From the NCBI RefSeq assembly GCF_027923555.1, contig NZ_AP025523.1:3444364-3508363 (forward strand): a stretch of DNA of 64,000 bases, read 5' to 3'. The DNA comes from Vulcanimicrobium alpinum. Its GTDB lineage: Bacteria > Vulcanimicrobiota > Vulcanimicrobiia > Vulcanimicrobiales > Vulcanimicrobiaceae. The translations under genes and the position numbers were made by a program. The notes under the pieces are model-generated. The model did not search any database and had not been told where the DNA came from. It was given only the letters and a program-made list of their open reading frames with translations. Numbering within the stretch: the first letter of the stretch is position 1; every line of letters begins with the position of its first letter. This document shows, one piece after another, positions 35,336-44,023 of the stretch.

Positions 35336-36462
35336 GTGGGTTTCCGGGTAGTATTGGAGCACAGGCTTTCGATACTTCGGAGGTGCGCTATGCGCTCGGA
35401 TGATCAACAACATGCGTCGATGTGGACGACGCTCTCGCCCGAAGAAACCGTTCCCGCAGATCATCCGCTACGGCCGATTCGAAAAATGGTCAACGACGTG
35501 CTTGCGACGATGTCACCCGACTTCTCGAAGCTGTACTCGAAGCGAGGTCGGCCATCTATCGCTCCGGAAAAGCTTCTGCGATCGATCCTCCTGCAAGCGT
35601 TTTTCTCCATCAGGAGTGAGACGCTGCTCCTTGAGCAACTTCGCTATAACATGCTCTTTCGATGGTTCGTTGGTCTGGGCATGGACGATGCGATCTGGGA
35701 CGTTTCGACGTTTAGCAAGAATCGCGAGCGATTTCTCCGTGGCGAGATCAGCGACAAGTTCTTTGCAGCCGTCGTTGAGATCGCGCGCGAAAACAATTTA
35801 GCGAGCGACGACCATTTCACCGTCGATGGGACGTTACTTCAAGCTTGGGCCAGTCATAAAAGCTTCAAGCCCAAGAATGACGACGATAATCCGCCGTCGT
35901 CAGGCCGCAATCCGGACGTCGATTTTACCGGTACGACGCGTAAAAACGATACTCATGAGTCGACGACCGATGCAGACGCGCGGCTCTATCGTAAGAGCCG
36001 TAATACGGCGTCGGTCCTCGGCTATCTCGCGCATGCGCTGATGGAGAATCGGAATGGTCTCATCGTTGGGATTCGCACGACGAGGGCCACTGGAACGGCC
36101 GAGCGCGAAGCCGCGATCGAGCTCATTCGCGGCGTTGGAGGCGCGCGACGGATTACACTTGGCGCCGACAAGGGTTACGACGCAGCTGCATTTGTCGAAG
36201 AACTCCGAGCGATGAACGTGACACCGCACATTGCTCGAAATCTCAGTCGTCGAAGTGCGATAGACGAACGGACAACGCGCCATGCCGGCTACGAAGCGAG
36301 TCAGAGAAAGCGAAAGCGCGTCGAAGAAATCTTTGGTTGGGCAAAGGCTACCGCGAATCTCCGACAAGTTCATTATCGCGGACTACGACTCGTAAGCGAG
36401 ACCGTACGGTGGACGTCGATCGCATTCAATCTCGTGCGACTTCGCAACCTTGGAGTTGCATA
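35336..36462 (+). mobile_element. IS5-like element D1 (ends not recognisable)
   Basis: Only 54 bp separate the B2 edge from the transposase ATG, about half of what D2 has, and D2-type inverted repeats are not seen on either side. The element seems to have lost at least its left end. Confidence 0.7.
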
Positions 36463-36463
36463 A
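35390..36463 (+). CDS. IS5-like transposase (D1)
   Basis: 357 residues. N-terminal DUF772-type domain (HPLRPIRKMVNDVL, RPSIAPEKLLRSILLQAFFSIRSE) and a DDE_Tnp_1 core with DHFTVDGTLLQAW (first D), ITLGADKGYDA (second D) and KRVEEIFGWAK (E). Intact frame. Related to but clearly different from D2. Confidence 0.9.
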   Translation: MRSDDQQHASMWTTLSPEETVPADHPLRPIRKMVNDVLATMSPDFSKLYSKRGRPSIAPEKLLRSILLQAFFSIRSETLLLEQLRYNMLFRWFVGLGMDDAIWDVSTFSKNRERFLRGEISDKFFAAVVEIARENNLASDDHFTVDGTLLQAWASHKSFKPKNDDDNPPSSGRNPDVDFTGTTRKNDTHESTTDADARLYRKSRNTASVLGYLAHALMENRNGLIVGIRTTRATGTAEREAAIELIRGVGGARRITLGADKGYDAAAFVEELRAMNVTPHIARNLSRRSAIDERTTRHAGYEASQRKRKRVEEIFGWAKATANLRQVHYRGLRLVSETVRWTSIAFNLVRLRNLGVA

Positions 36464-36543
36464 TGACGATCGAAACGACGATACTCGACGACGTTTGGGC
36501 TTCAAAAAAGCAGTTCGAAGACACGAACAACCATACGAATAGG
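36463..36543 (+). pseudogene. 5' stub of an unknown small gene
   Basis: The ATG overlaps the D1 transposase stop (TAATG). MTIETTILDDVWASKKQFED and a few more residues remain before IS481 copy C4. The codon use and the start look real, but no family can be named from 27 residues. Confidence 0.35.
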
Positions 36544-37197
36544 TGTACTAGCTACTATGTGATCTGACAGTCGTACGATCTTGCGGTAGTGTCAGATAGG
36601 TTGGGTTTCAGTCTAAGCGATCTGTTTCTCTTTCGCAAGGGAGACACTGTCGACGAATGTCTGCATCGGCGTCTTGCCGTAGCACCAGCGTCCTTGATGC
36701 GGACGCTGCGTGTTGTACTCCTCGGTCCACGCATCGAGGTCCCGCTGCAGTTGCTCGAGCGACGTGTAGATCGTCTTGCGAAACGCGATCCGATAAAACT
36801 CATCAAGCATCGTTTTGTGAAAACGCTCGACGATGCCGTTGGTCTGCGGATGGCGTGCCTTCGTTCGGGTGTGGTCGATGTCTTCGATCGCCAGGTAGAG
36901 CTCGTACGGATGTCCCTCACGCCCGCAAAACTCCGTGCCGCGGTCGGTCAGGATCCGTTGCAACGTAATCCCGTACTCTTCGTATAGCGGTAACACGCGA
37001 TCGTTGAGCAGGTCGGCCGCAGTGATTGGTGTCTTGTCCAAATAGAGCTTCGCGACGCCCACCTTCGCATAGGTGTCGATGAAGGTCTGCTGGTAGATGC
37101 GGCCGACGCCCTTCATCGTCCCAACGAAGAAGGTGTCCTGCGCGCCGGAATCTGTCAAGGTGTTTGGTCCTGTTAGTCATCTGCTTTTTGTGAGCGC

Positions 37198-38202
37198 CTA
37201 CACGGCGACCCCGTCGTGAGCGGGCGGATTTATCCACACCGCGGGCGGTAACACGATCCGCTTTGGCGATCCGCCGATGAATCGTTCCGGTTTGGCGCGG
37301 TAAGCCGCGAGCATCACGTCGTGTCTGGCGGCGAGCACGCGGTCCGCCTGGCCGTGATGCACCATTGCCGGCGTCAGCATCGCGATTCCGGAGTGCCGGT
37401 GCTCGTTGTTGTACCAGGTCATGAACTCACCAACGAAATCGTGCCCGTGCTCAAACGACCCAAATCGATCGGGGAATTCGGGATGGTACTTCAGCGTGCG
37501 GAACTGGGACTCCGAGAAGGGGTTATCGTCGCTAACGTGCGGACGGCTGTGCGAACGTACGACGCCGAGCTTGTCCATCAGGGCGCACACGGGTTGCGCC
37601 GTCATCTCCGCGCCGCGATCGGCGTGAACGATCGCGTGCCCGGGCTGGATGCCTTCACGTTCCAGCGTCTGCGCGATGAAGTGCCGTGCGAGTTCGGCGT
37701 TGGCCCGATGCACGAGCATCCAGCCGACGACAAACCGGCTGAAGATGTCGAGCATCACCAGCAGCGAGAACCACTCACCCGGGTGCGGGCCGCGCAGCTT
37801 CGTGATATCCCACGAGAAAACTTGACGCGGACCGGTGGCCACCAGTTCGGGCTTACGGTACTCCGGATGACGTGCAATACGGCGACGTTCGCGCACCTCC
37901 GCGTTTGCTCGCAGCAGGCGGTACATCGTGCTCACCGAGCACAGGTAGATACCTTCGTCCAGCAAGGTCGCGTGGATCGTCGCCGGCGCGCGATCGGCAA
38001 ACCGCTCGCCATGCAGCACCGCGAGCACCTCAGCTTGCTCGTGTTCGCTCAGTGCTCTTCTCGAGCGCCGGCGCGAGATCACGGACGGAAGTCGTTCCGG
38101 CGTGCCGTTTAGGCGGCGCCGCAGCGTCGAGCGGCTGATGCCCGCTGCAGTGCACAACGCGCGCTGCGGAATCTCGTGGGCAAGTTCCAGCGCCGCACTC
38201 AT
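37198..38202 (-). CDS. IS3-family transposase OrfB (E1)
   Basis: 334 residues. Integrase-type DDE core: FSWDITKLRGP (D), VHADRGAEMTAQP (D), and SESQFRTLKYHPEFPDRF (E at the SESQF position). The ATG overlaps the orfA stop by 4 bases. Confidence 0.93.
   Translation of the reverse strand: MSAALELAHEIPQRALCTAAGISRSTLRRRLNGTPERLPSVISRRRSRRALSEHEQAEVLAVLHGERFADRAPATIHATLLDEGIYLCSVSTMYRLLRANAEVRERRRIARHPEYRKPELVATGPRQVFSWDITKLRGPHPGEWFSLLVMLDIFSRFVVGWMLVHRANAELARHFIAQTLEREGIQPGHAIVHADRGAEMTAQPVCALMDKLGVVRSHSRPHVSDDNPFSESQFRTLKYHPEFPDRFGSFEHGHDFVGEFMTWYNNEHRHSGIAMLTPAMVHHGQADRVLAARHDVMLAAYRAKPERFIGGSPKRIVLPPAVWINPPAHDGVAV
37230..37238 (+). promoter_or_regulatory. DnaA box inside IS3 element E1 (orfB end)
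   Basis: TTATCCACA, the strict DnaA box consensus, about 85 bp from the element's end. Confidence 0.6.
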
Positions 38203-38618
38203 TCTGCGTTCTCGTTCGTCTCGGGGCTCTCCAGATCGACGCCCAGGAGCCCCGCAAATTTTTTTTGGATATCGTTTATGAGCTCGGCGCGCGCCAACTG
38301 GCGACGGAGTTTCCGGTTTTCCCGCTCGAGTTCTTTGAGCCGCTGCGCAACCTCGTCGGCTTGCATTTTGGCTTTTGCACGTTGGCGCACCGCACCTGGA
38401 TCGAGGTCGCCTTGATCGCGCTGCCTTCGCCAGGCATAGAGCTGCGATGAGTAAATACCTTCGCGCCGGAGAAACGCTCCGATCGTGCCGGCTGGACGCG
38501 CATCAGCCTCGCGCACGATGCGCAGCTTCTCGGCGGCGGAGAACCGACGTCGCTGAGGTTTTTGGGGTGAACTGGTTGCCTTGATTTCCGTTGAAACGGT
38601 TCCGTTCGAGGACTGCAT
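38199..38618 (-). CDS. IS3-family OrfA (E1)
   Basis: 139 residues: helix-turn-helix (FSAAEKLRIVREADA, IYSSQLYAWRRQRD) and a leucine-rich coiled coil (RLKELERENRKLRRQL). An A8 run near its 3' end (codons CAA AAA AAA) is a likely -1 slippage site that would make an OrfAB fusion. Confidence 0.9.
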   Translation of the reverse strand: MQSSNGTVSTEIKATSSPQKPQRRRFSAAEKLRIVREADARPAGTIGAFLRREGIYSSQLYAWRRQRDQGDLDPGAVRQRAKAKMQADEVAQRLKELERENRKLRRQLARAELINDIQKKFAGLLGVDLESPETNENAE

Positions 38619-38666
38619 CTGTTGCAGGACTTTCTCGCCCCCGCGTGCTTTGCATCGTTCCGGATG

Positions 38667-38693
38667 TTTTCCACAGTATCCCCGTTATCCACA
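38667..38693 (+). promoter_or_regulatory. Two DnaA boxes inside IS3 element E1 (upstream of orfA)
   Basis: TTTTCCACA (38667-38675) and TTATCCACA (38685-38693), same orientation, 18 bp apart, between the element's end and orfA. They overlap the likely promoter region of the transposase. Confidence 0.6.
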
Positions 38694-39426
38694 GCTCTGC
38701 TGCTGCGACGAACGTTGTACAAAAAACTCCCTATGCTACCGGTACCACTCTATCTTGACACGGGGGGCGCCGCAGTAGCCGGGGCACTCACTCTCGAACT
38801 CGCCGTGCGCTTCTTTCTCGAGCTTGGCACGCTCCAGCGCGACGACTTGCGCCTCAGTCAGGACGAGCCCATCTTGGGCGCTCTTTGCTTCCAGCGCTTT
38901 GAGCCGTTTCTTCATCGTCTCAAGATCGTGTCGCAGCCACACCCCGCGAAGTCCCGCCGGCGACATACGCATCCCACGCTTGGCGAGCTCGTTCGCTGCG
39001 CGCACTTGACCGTACGCAGGGAACTCGATCGCAAGATCGACAATCGCATCCTCGACTTCGGGAGCAATGCGGTTCTTGAGGTTCGGCTTTCGCTTGGTGA
39101 TCTCGGCCAAGGCTAGATCGCCGCCCGTCTCGTAGAGCTCTTTGAAACGGTAGAAGCTATCACGGCTGTAACCCATCACGCGGCAGGCTTCAGTCACATT
39201 TCCGAGCTGCTTGCCGAGCTGGAGTAGGCCCACTTTCGCCTTGATGACTTTTCGGTCGCTGTTCATGGATGGCTCCTCAGGAGGATTCACCACCGGTATT
39301 CGATAACCGTCAGATCAAATCCTGACTTCTACAAATCAGATCGGCTCCAGCGTGGGGCCTACCGCGTTCATAGTTGACGTGCTCCCGAATGAAATGCCCC
39401 TACGTACATCCAAACGCCCGGTGTGC

Positions 39427-39432
39427 TATAAT
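39427..39432 (+). promoter_or_regulatory. Probable -10 box for riboswitch R6
   Basis: TATAAT preceded by GTGC, 19 bases before the aptamer; no convincing -35. A second TATAAT lies at 39441. The stretch 39334-39420 holds nothing else recognisable. Confidence 0.4.
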
Positions 39433-39451
39433 AGCAATCATATAATATCAC

Positions 39452-39510
39452 GGCGATGGGGCCCGCCGACAACCGCTCTTTTCGGGCTGATGCAACGGCG
39501 GGAGCATGCT
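39452..39510 (+). promoter_or_regulatory. Fluoride riboswitch R6 before the ABC ATPase gene
   Basis: GGCGATGGGGCCCGCC, GACAACCGC, GGGCTGATG. The first two-thirds match the crcB motif exactly; the distal part (CAACGGCGGGAGC) is atypical and no terminator is clear, so control may act on translation of the GTG start at 39546. Confidence 0.8.
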
Positions 39511-40257
39511 TTGTACGAACTTTCATTCCTCCACGAGGGCGATCGGTGATCGGCGCCACCCCTCAGAAACTCGCGCACCAACCGACCGACGTTTTTTCTA
39601 TCGACAACGTCGATGTCCAGCTCGGGGCGAAGCGGGTACTTGCACACTGCACGCTTCGTATTCAAGCGGGCGTCACGTGTATCGTCGGTCAGAGCGGCAC
39701 CGGGAAGAGTACGCTGCTCAAGGCGATGGTTGGCCTTATCCCACTAGCGCGCGGGTCGATCCGGTTCCGCGGACTTGAAGTCTCGACGAGCCATGTATCG
39801 ATGCTCGCTGAAATTCGTCGTAACGTCGCATTCGTCTTTCAAAATGGAGCGCTCTTTTCGTCATTGAGCGTCTTCGACAATTGTGCCCTCGCGCTTCGAG
39901 AGCGCGATCATTTGTCTGTCCACGAGATTGAACTTCGCGTCTTCGATGCACTCGAACGTGTTGGTCTGAGCGGTGCGCACGATCGCATGCCCACCGAACT
40001 ATCCGGTGGAATGATGAAGCGCGCGGCGATTGCCCGCGCACTCGCACAACACCCCGATGCAATCCTCTTCGACGAGCCAACAACCGGAGCCGACCCGATC
40101 CTTACGACCGTGCTCATGCAGCACATTCGCGCGATCACCGGCTCGCGCCCAGCGGCTTCCGTCATCATGACGCATGATATCGATGCCGTCCGGCGCTTCG
40201 CCGATCGGATCATCCTGCTCTTTGAGGGAAACGCAATCTGGGACGGGGTGCCATTAG

Positions 40258-41575
40258 CAGGCTGATGAAAAATCGGCCGAGTTGATGTTGGCGTGACGGC
40301 GTTTTTCGCGTATTATAAGAGCAAGTCTCCTCATACCTTGGTGAGGTTGCGGCCGATGCGGACTCATGATGAGCAGCGTGCATCCGTTTGGACGACGTTG
40401 CAGCCGGAAGACACCGTGCCCGGCGATCATCCGTTGCGCCCGATGCGCGTGATGGTCAACGAAATTCTGCGCGAACTCTCGCCGGAGTTTTCCAAGCTCT
40501 ACTCCCGACGGGGCCGGCCATCGATCGCGCCGGAGAAGCTGCTGCGAGCCTTGCTGTTGCAAATGTTCTACTCGATCCGCAGCGAGCCGATGCTGCTGGA
40601 GCAGTTGCGTTACAATTTGCTCTTTCGTTGGTTCGTGGGCTTGAGCATGGACGACAAGATCTGGGACCCCTCGACGTTCAGCAAGAACCGCGATCGGTTC
40701 TTGAATGGCGAAATCTCCGAGCGGTTCTTCGCCGCCGTGGTCGAGCGGGCGCGTGCCGACGAACTGCTCTCGAACGAGCATTTCACCGTCGATGGGACGC
40801 TAATCGAGGCGTGGGCCAGCCACAAGAGCTTTCGGCCCAAGTCGGACGACGAACCGCCGACCTCGAGCGGCGGTCGCAACGAGGGCGTGAACTTTCGTGG
40901 CCGGCCGCGCAGCAACGAGACGCACGTCTCGAGTACCGATCCGGACGCGCGGTTGTACCGCAAGAGCAGCGGCGCGCCGGCGATTCTCGGCTATCTCGGA
41001 CATGCTCTGATGGAGAATCGCAACGGCTTGATAGTCGGCGTGAAGACCACTCGCGCGACCGGGATCGCCGAACGCGAAGCAGCGCTGGAATTGATTCGCG
41101 GGGTCAGCGGAAGCAACCGAATCACGCTCGGCGCCGACAAGGCGTACGATACCAAAGACTTTGTCGAGGCGTTGCGAGCGCTCAACGTGACGCCGCACGT
41201 TGCTCAAAATACGACCCGTCGCCGCAGCGCGATCGACCGCCGAACCGTCCGCCATCCGGGCTACACGGTGAGTCAACGCAGGCGCAAGTTGATCGAGGAG
41301 AGCTTCGGGTGGGGCAAGACGATCGGCCGATTGCGCAAGGTGCATTTCCGCGGGCTTGATCTGGTCGGCGACATTGTGCGCTGGACGGCCGCGGCGTACA
41401 ACTTGATCAGGATACGCAATCTGAGGGCCGCGACATGATGCGAAGTGATGCTGACCCGAGGGGGCGTTTTCGAGATGAACCGCTCGGCAACGGGCTTCGA
41501 GAGGTCCGCCGACCTCCCGAAAACCGTGCTGAACGGGCAGTTCGCGAACCACGCGCCGATTTTTTCACGGGGCTG
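40258..41575 (+). mobile_element. IS5-like element D2 (complete)
   Basis: 1318 bp with imperfect ends (CAGGCTGATGAAAAATCGG against CAGCCCCGTGAAAAAATCGG). It is flanked by TTAG (40254-40257, 41576-41579), which fits the YTAR target of the IS5 group. Confidence 0.9.
40356..41438 (+). CDS. IS5-like transposase (D2)
   Basis: 360 residues. HPLRPMRVMVNEIL and RPSIAPEKLLRALLLQMFYSIRSE at the N-terminus; DDE at EHFTVDGTLIEAW, ITLGADKAYDTKD and KLIEESFGWGK. Intact. Confidence 0.92.
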   Translation: MRTHDEQRASVWTTLQPEDTVPGDHPLRPMRVMVNEILRELSPEFSKLYSRRGRPSIAPEKLLRALLLQMFYSIRSEPMLLEQLRYNLLFRWFVGLSMDDKIWDPSTFSKNRDRFLNGEISERFFAAVVERARADELLSNEHFTVDGTLIEAWASHKSFRPKSDDEPPTSSGGRNEGVNFRGRPRSNETHVSSTDPDARLYRKSSGAPAILGYLGHALMENRNGLIVGVKTTRATGIAEREAALELIRGVSGSNRITLGADKAYDTKDFVEALRALNVTPHVAQNTTRRRSAIDRRTVRHPGYTVSQRRRKLIEESFGWGKTIGRLRKVHFRGLDLVGDIVRWTAAAYNLIRIRNLRAAT

Positions 41576-41652
41576 TTAGATCTCGATAGTCCTACGAATC
41601 CAATCGTAGAACAATTCGTCTCAGGTTCGCTCAGCGGACCGATTCCACTTTA

Positions 41653-42150
41653 ATGGCCTACGTCAGTTCGCCGCTACGACACGACGAAACGCTACGCGGA
41701 TCACTTGCCGGCCGAGGCACGATTGCGAGTTTCGCTGAGCTACGGCAAGATTTTGCCGACGCATTGCGCGGACTACTCTGCGAACGTGAGGACGTTCTGA
41801 TGATTCTGGCGATTCGCGCGGACCGGATTGCCTCCATCGACGTGCCTGCCGCAGTGCTAGCTCTCACGGATCGCGCCTTGTTTGTTCTGCGGGAATCTCC
41901 CCGACTCGGCGTTCGAATCTCCTACACGCCCTTCTCTGCTCTGGGTGCGATCGATGTTGGACATTCGGCACTTCTCGGCGGCCTGCGGTTCGGGTTTCGG
42001 AGCAGTGTCACCGCACCACAATTTACCGCTTTCGATCTTCGCGGGAACGCTGCGGGGATCGTGTACAACACACTACTAGACGAGACAAAAATCTTTGAGT
42101 TCGTCCGCCGTTTGCGCGAGCTCAGCGCACCCAGCTCGCTTCCGAGGTGA
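41653..42150 (+). CDS. Hypothetical protein between ABC ATPase and DUF190
   Basis: 165 residues, no signal or membrane segment. The middle (AVLALTDRALFVLRE, GVRISYTPFSALGAID) has the strand pattern of bacterial PH-like domains, where a short A-L-T-x-x-R-L motif is common; this is only a resemblance. Its ATG overlaps the stop of the ABC ATPase (TAATG), so it belonged to the same fluoride-controlled operon before D2 inserted. Confidence 0.7.
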   Translation: MAYVSSPLRHDETLRGSLAGRGTIASFAELRQDFADALRGLLCEREDVLMILAIRADRIASIDVPAAVLALTDRALFVLRESPRLGVRISYTPFSALGAIDVGHSALLGGLRFGFRSSVTAPQFTAFDLRGNAAGIVYNTLLDETKIFEFVRRLRELSAPSSLPR

Positions 42151-42154
42151 GATC

Positions 42155-42499
42155 ATGACGGAGTTCTGTACGGGCCAACTTTTGCGAATTTTCGTCGGTG
42201 AACGTGACGCTTGGCACGGCCGACCACTTCATTTCGCAATCGTCGATTTGTTGAAAAAGCACGGGGTCGCCGGAGCCTCGGTCTTTCGCGGGATCGAAGG
42301 ATTTGGTTCTCATCACGAAATTCATGTAGCGAAGGTCTTCAGCTTCGGTTCCGATCTTCCCATTCTCATAGAAGTAGTCGATACGGAGGAAAAGATCGCG
42401 ACGCTCGTCCCGCTGATCGACGGAATGGTAAGCGAGGGCGCGATGACCTTGGAGCGGATCGAATACCGGCGGTATCTTCCGCGAAACGTGGAGCGATAG
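42155..42499 (+). CDS. DUF190 protein, copy 3
   Basis: 114 residues: LLRIFVGERDAWHGRPLHFAI, ASVFRGIEGFGSHHEIH, LPILIEVVDTEEKIATLV. Start at the ATG at 42155 with GAGGTGAG just upstream, five bases after the preceding stop. Last gene of the R6 operon. The stretch 42500-42589 shows no gene. Confidence 0.9.
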   Translation: MTEFCTGQLLRIFVGERDAWHGRPLHFAIVDLLKKHGVAGASVFRGIEGFGSHHEIHVAKVFSFGSDLPILIEVVDTEEKIATLVPLIDGMVSEGAMTLERIEYRRYLPRNVER

Positions 42500-44023
42500 C
42501 GTTCGATCCACAGAATCTATTCGGCTTTGAGGTCGTGCCGATTATCGGGGACATTGGTTTAGCGGCGTAGCATCGGCATCATGAGTATCTCACGCCGCTT
42601 CGGCGTTTTCAAGGGTTATGGATTGGTATCCGTTGATGCGTCGCCAGCTGCCAGAGAGGCGTTGAACGAGCTTGAACACCAAGTACGTCGCGGAGCTTCC
42701 GGTACGCAATCGCTTCGCAGCTTCGGTTCGTAATCGCACGGAAGCGAAGATCGATTCGATCGGATTGGTCGTTCGCAAGCTTTTCCAACTGCTCGACGGA
42801 AAGCGATAGAACGTCACCATGCGATCGACGTCATCGCGGATACATGCGGCGGCTTTGGGGTAATCTCGCTGCAATGTTTTCGCGAGCGCCTCGATCCGAT
42901 CGCGCGCTTCCGTCTCGCTCGGCGCGTTTACGATGCATCGCAGTTCGGTATGGACGCGCGGCTTCTGTTTCTCGGGAAGCTTGTCCAAGACGTTGCGTAC
43001 TTTGTGCAGCCAGCACCGTTGCTGTCGCGTGTTGGGAAGTGCCTTCCCGGCAGCAGCCCATAACCCGTTTGCGCCGTCGGCGATGAGGAGTTGCGGCATG
43101 TGTAAACCGCGCTTTTTAAGGTCTTCGAAAAGCTCCGTCCAACTCAGTTCGCTCTCACTCATCGCATCGTCGAGGGCCACCAAATGCTTGGTGCCATCGG
43201 CATCTGCCCCAATCACCACGAGCAACACGCGCCGTTCGTCAGCAGTCAAGTCCCAAATCTGCTGTAATTCCGGTTCGTCGATCGCGTAAGTTAGGCTGCT
43301 CGTCTGTCTCGTTTTACGGCGGCCGGCTTGGCCACCGTCGTTGCTTTCCATTCGAAGTATTCGGTCATGTCGAAGTAGGCTCGGCCTAACCATTCGTCGT
43401 TTTGCTCGGAGAGTAACGCGCCGACCATGCGAATCGCTGCGGCGTCGTTTGGGAAAATGCGAATGACTTTCTCCCGGCGACGAATCTCTTCATTGAGCCG
43501 CTCTTGCATGTTGCTCGTGCGCAGTCGCCGGCGATATTTCTCCGGCAGCGGCAAGATCGCAAGCATGTCTTCGAACGCTCCTTCCAAGCACACGGATCGT
43601 GTCCCGGCCCGTGGTGTATGAGAGGGTCGCCCTTGTAGCATAGAGAGCGGCCATCGTGGCTTTCGGCGAAGGTTGTTTTTGCAACAAATAACCGACCGAA
43701 AGGGATCCACGATGGCCAAACCCAGTATCGCACTTTCCGAGCTCGTCGAAAAGGGCGGCGACGTCGACTTCGTTCGCGAGATGCTCCAGTACGCCGGGCA
43801 GCGGATCATGGAGATCGATGTTGAGGAACTCTGCGGCTTGCCCTACGGCGAGCGCGGCCCCGGCCGACAGAACGCCCGCAACGGCTTCCGCGAGCGCCAA
43901 TGGGAGACGCGTTCCGGCACGATCGGACTGCGCATCCCCAAGTTGCGCAAAGGTAGCTACTTCCCCGCGTTCCTCGAGCCGCGCCGCACGGCGGAGAAGG
44001 CGCTCACCGCCGTCATCCAAGAG

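Larger units (their letters stand above)
24497..36543. other. 12-kb segment inverted between IS481 copies C2 and C4
   Basis: C2 (plus) and C4 (minus) are inverted copies. The 7-bp duplication CCTATTC is at 23325-23331 and, inverted, at 36537-36543. TCTGATT is at 24497-24503 and, inverted, at 39334-39340. Each insertion's two duplications are therefore split between the two copies, the expected signature of homologous recombination between them. Restoring the order puts DUF190 copy 1 divergent from riboswitch R6. Confidence 0.85.
37146..38766 (-). mobile_element. IS3-family element E, copy E1
   Basis: 1621 bp, core inverted repeat TGTCAAG, flanked by the 4-bp duplication GCGC (37142-37145, 38767-38770). 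Carries orfA and orfB and three perfect or near-perfect DnaA boxes. Confidence 0.9.
36544..39333 (-). mobile_element. IS481-family element C, copy C4 (interrupted by E1; inversion endpoint)
   Basis: 1165 bp after removal of E1 and its 4-bp duplication. Transposase frame 39266 to 36613, broken between residues at 38767 and 37145. Flanks GAATAGG and AATCAGA pair with those of C2, not with each other. Confidence 0.92.
39546..41653 (+). pseudogene. MlaF-like ABC ATPase, split by IS5-like element D2
   Basis: ATPase of a lipid-type (Mla/Ttg2) ABC importer. Walker A GQSGTGKSTLLK, FQNGALFSSLSVFDN (Q-loop of the MlaF type), signature ELSGGMMKRAA, Walker B ILFDEPTTGADP, H-loop MTHD. The frame is open to the insertion point in VPL (40257). 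After removing D2 it continues exactly in frame as DLDSPTNPIVEQFVSGSLSGPIPL to 41653, the usual Mla-type tail. As it stands the product ends AG just after the break and lacks 26 residues; it could keep partial activity. No permease gene is adjacent. GTG start with GAGG upstream. Confidence 0.88.
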
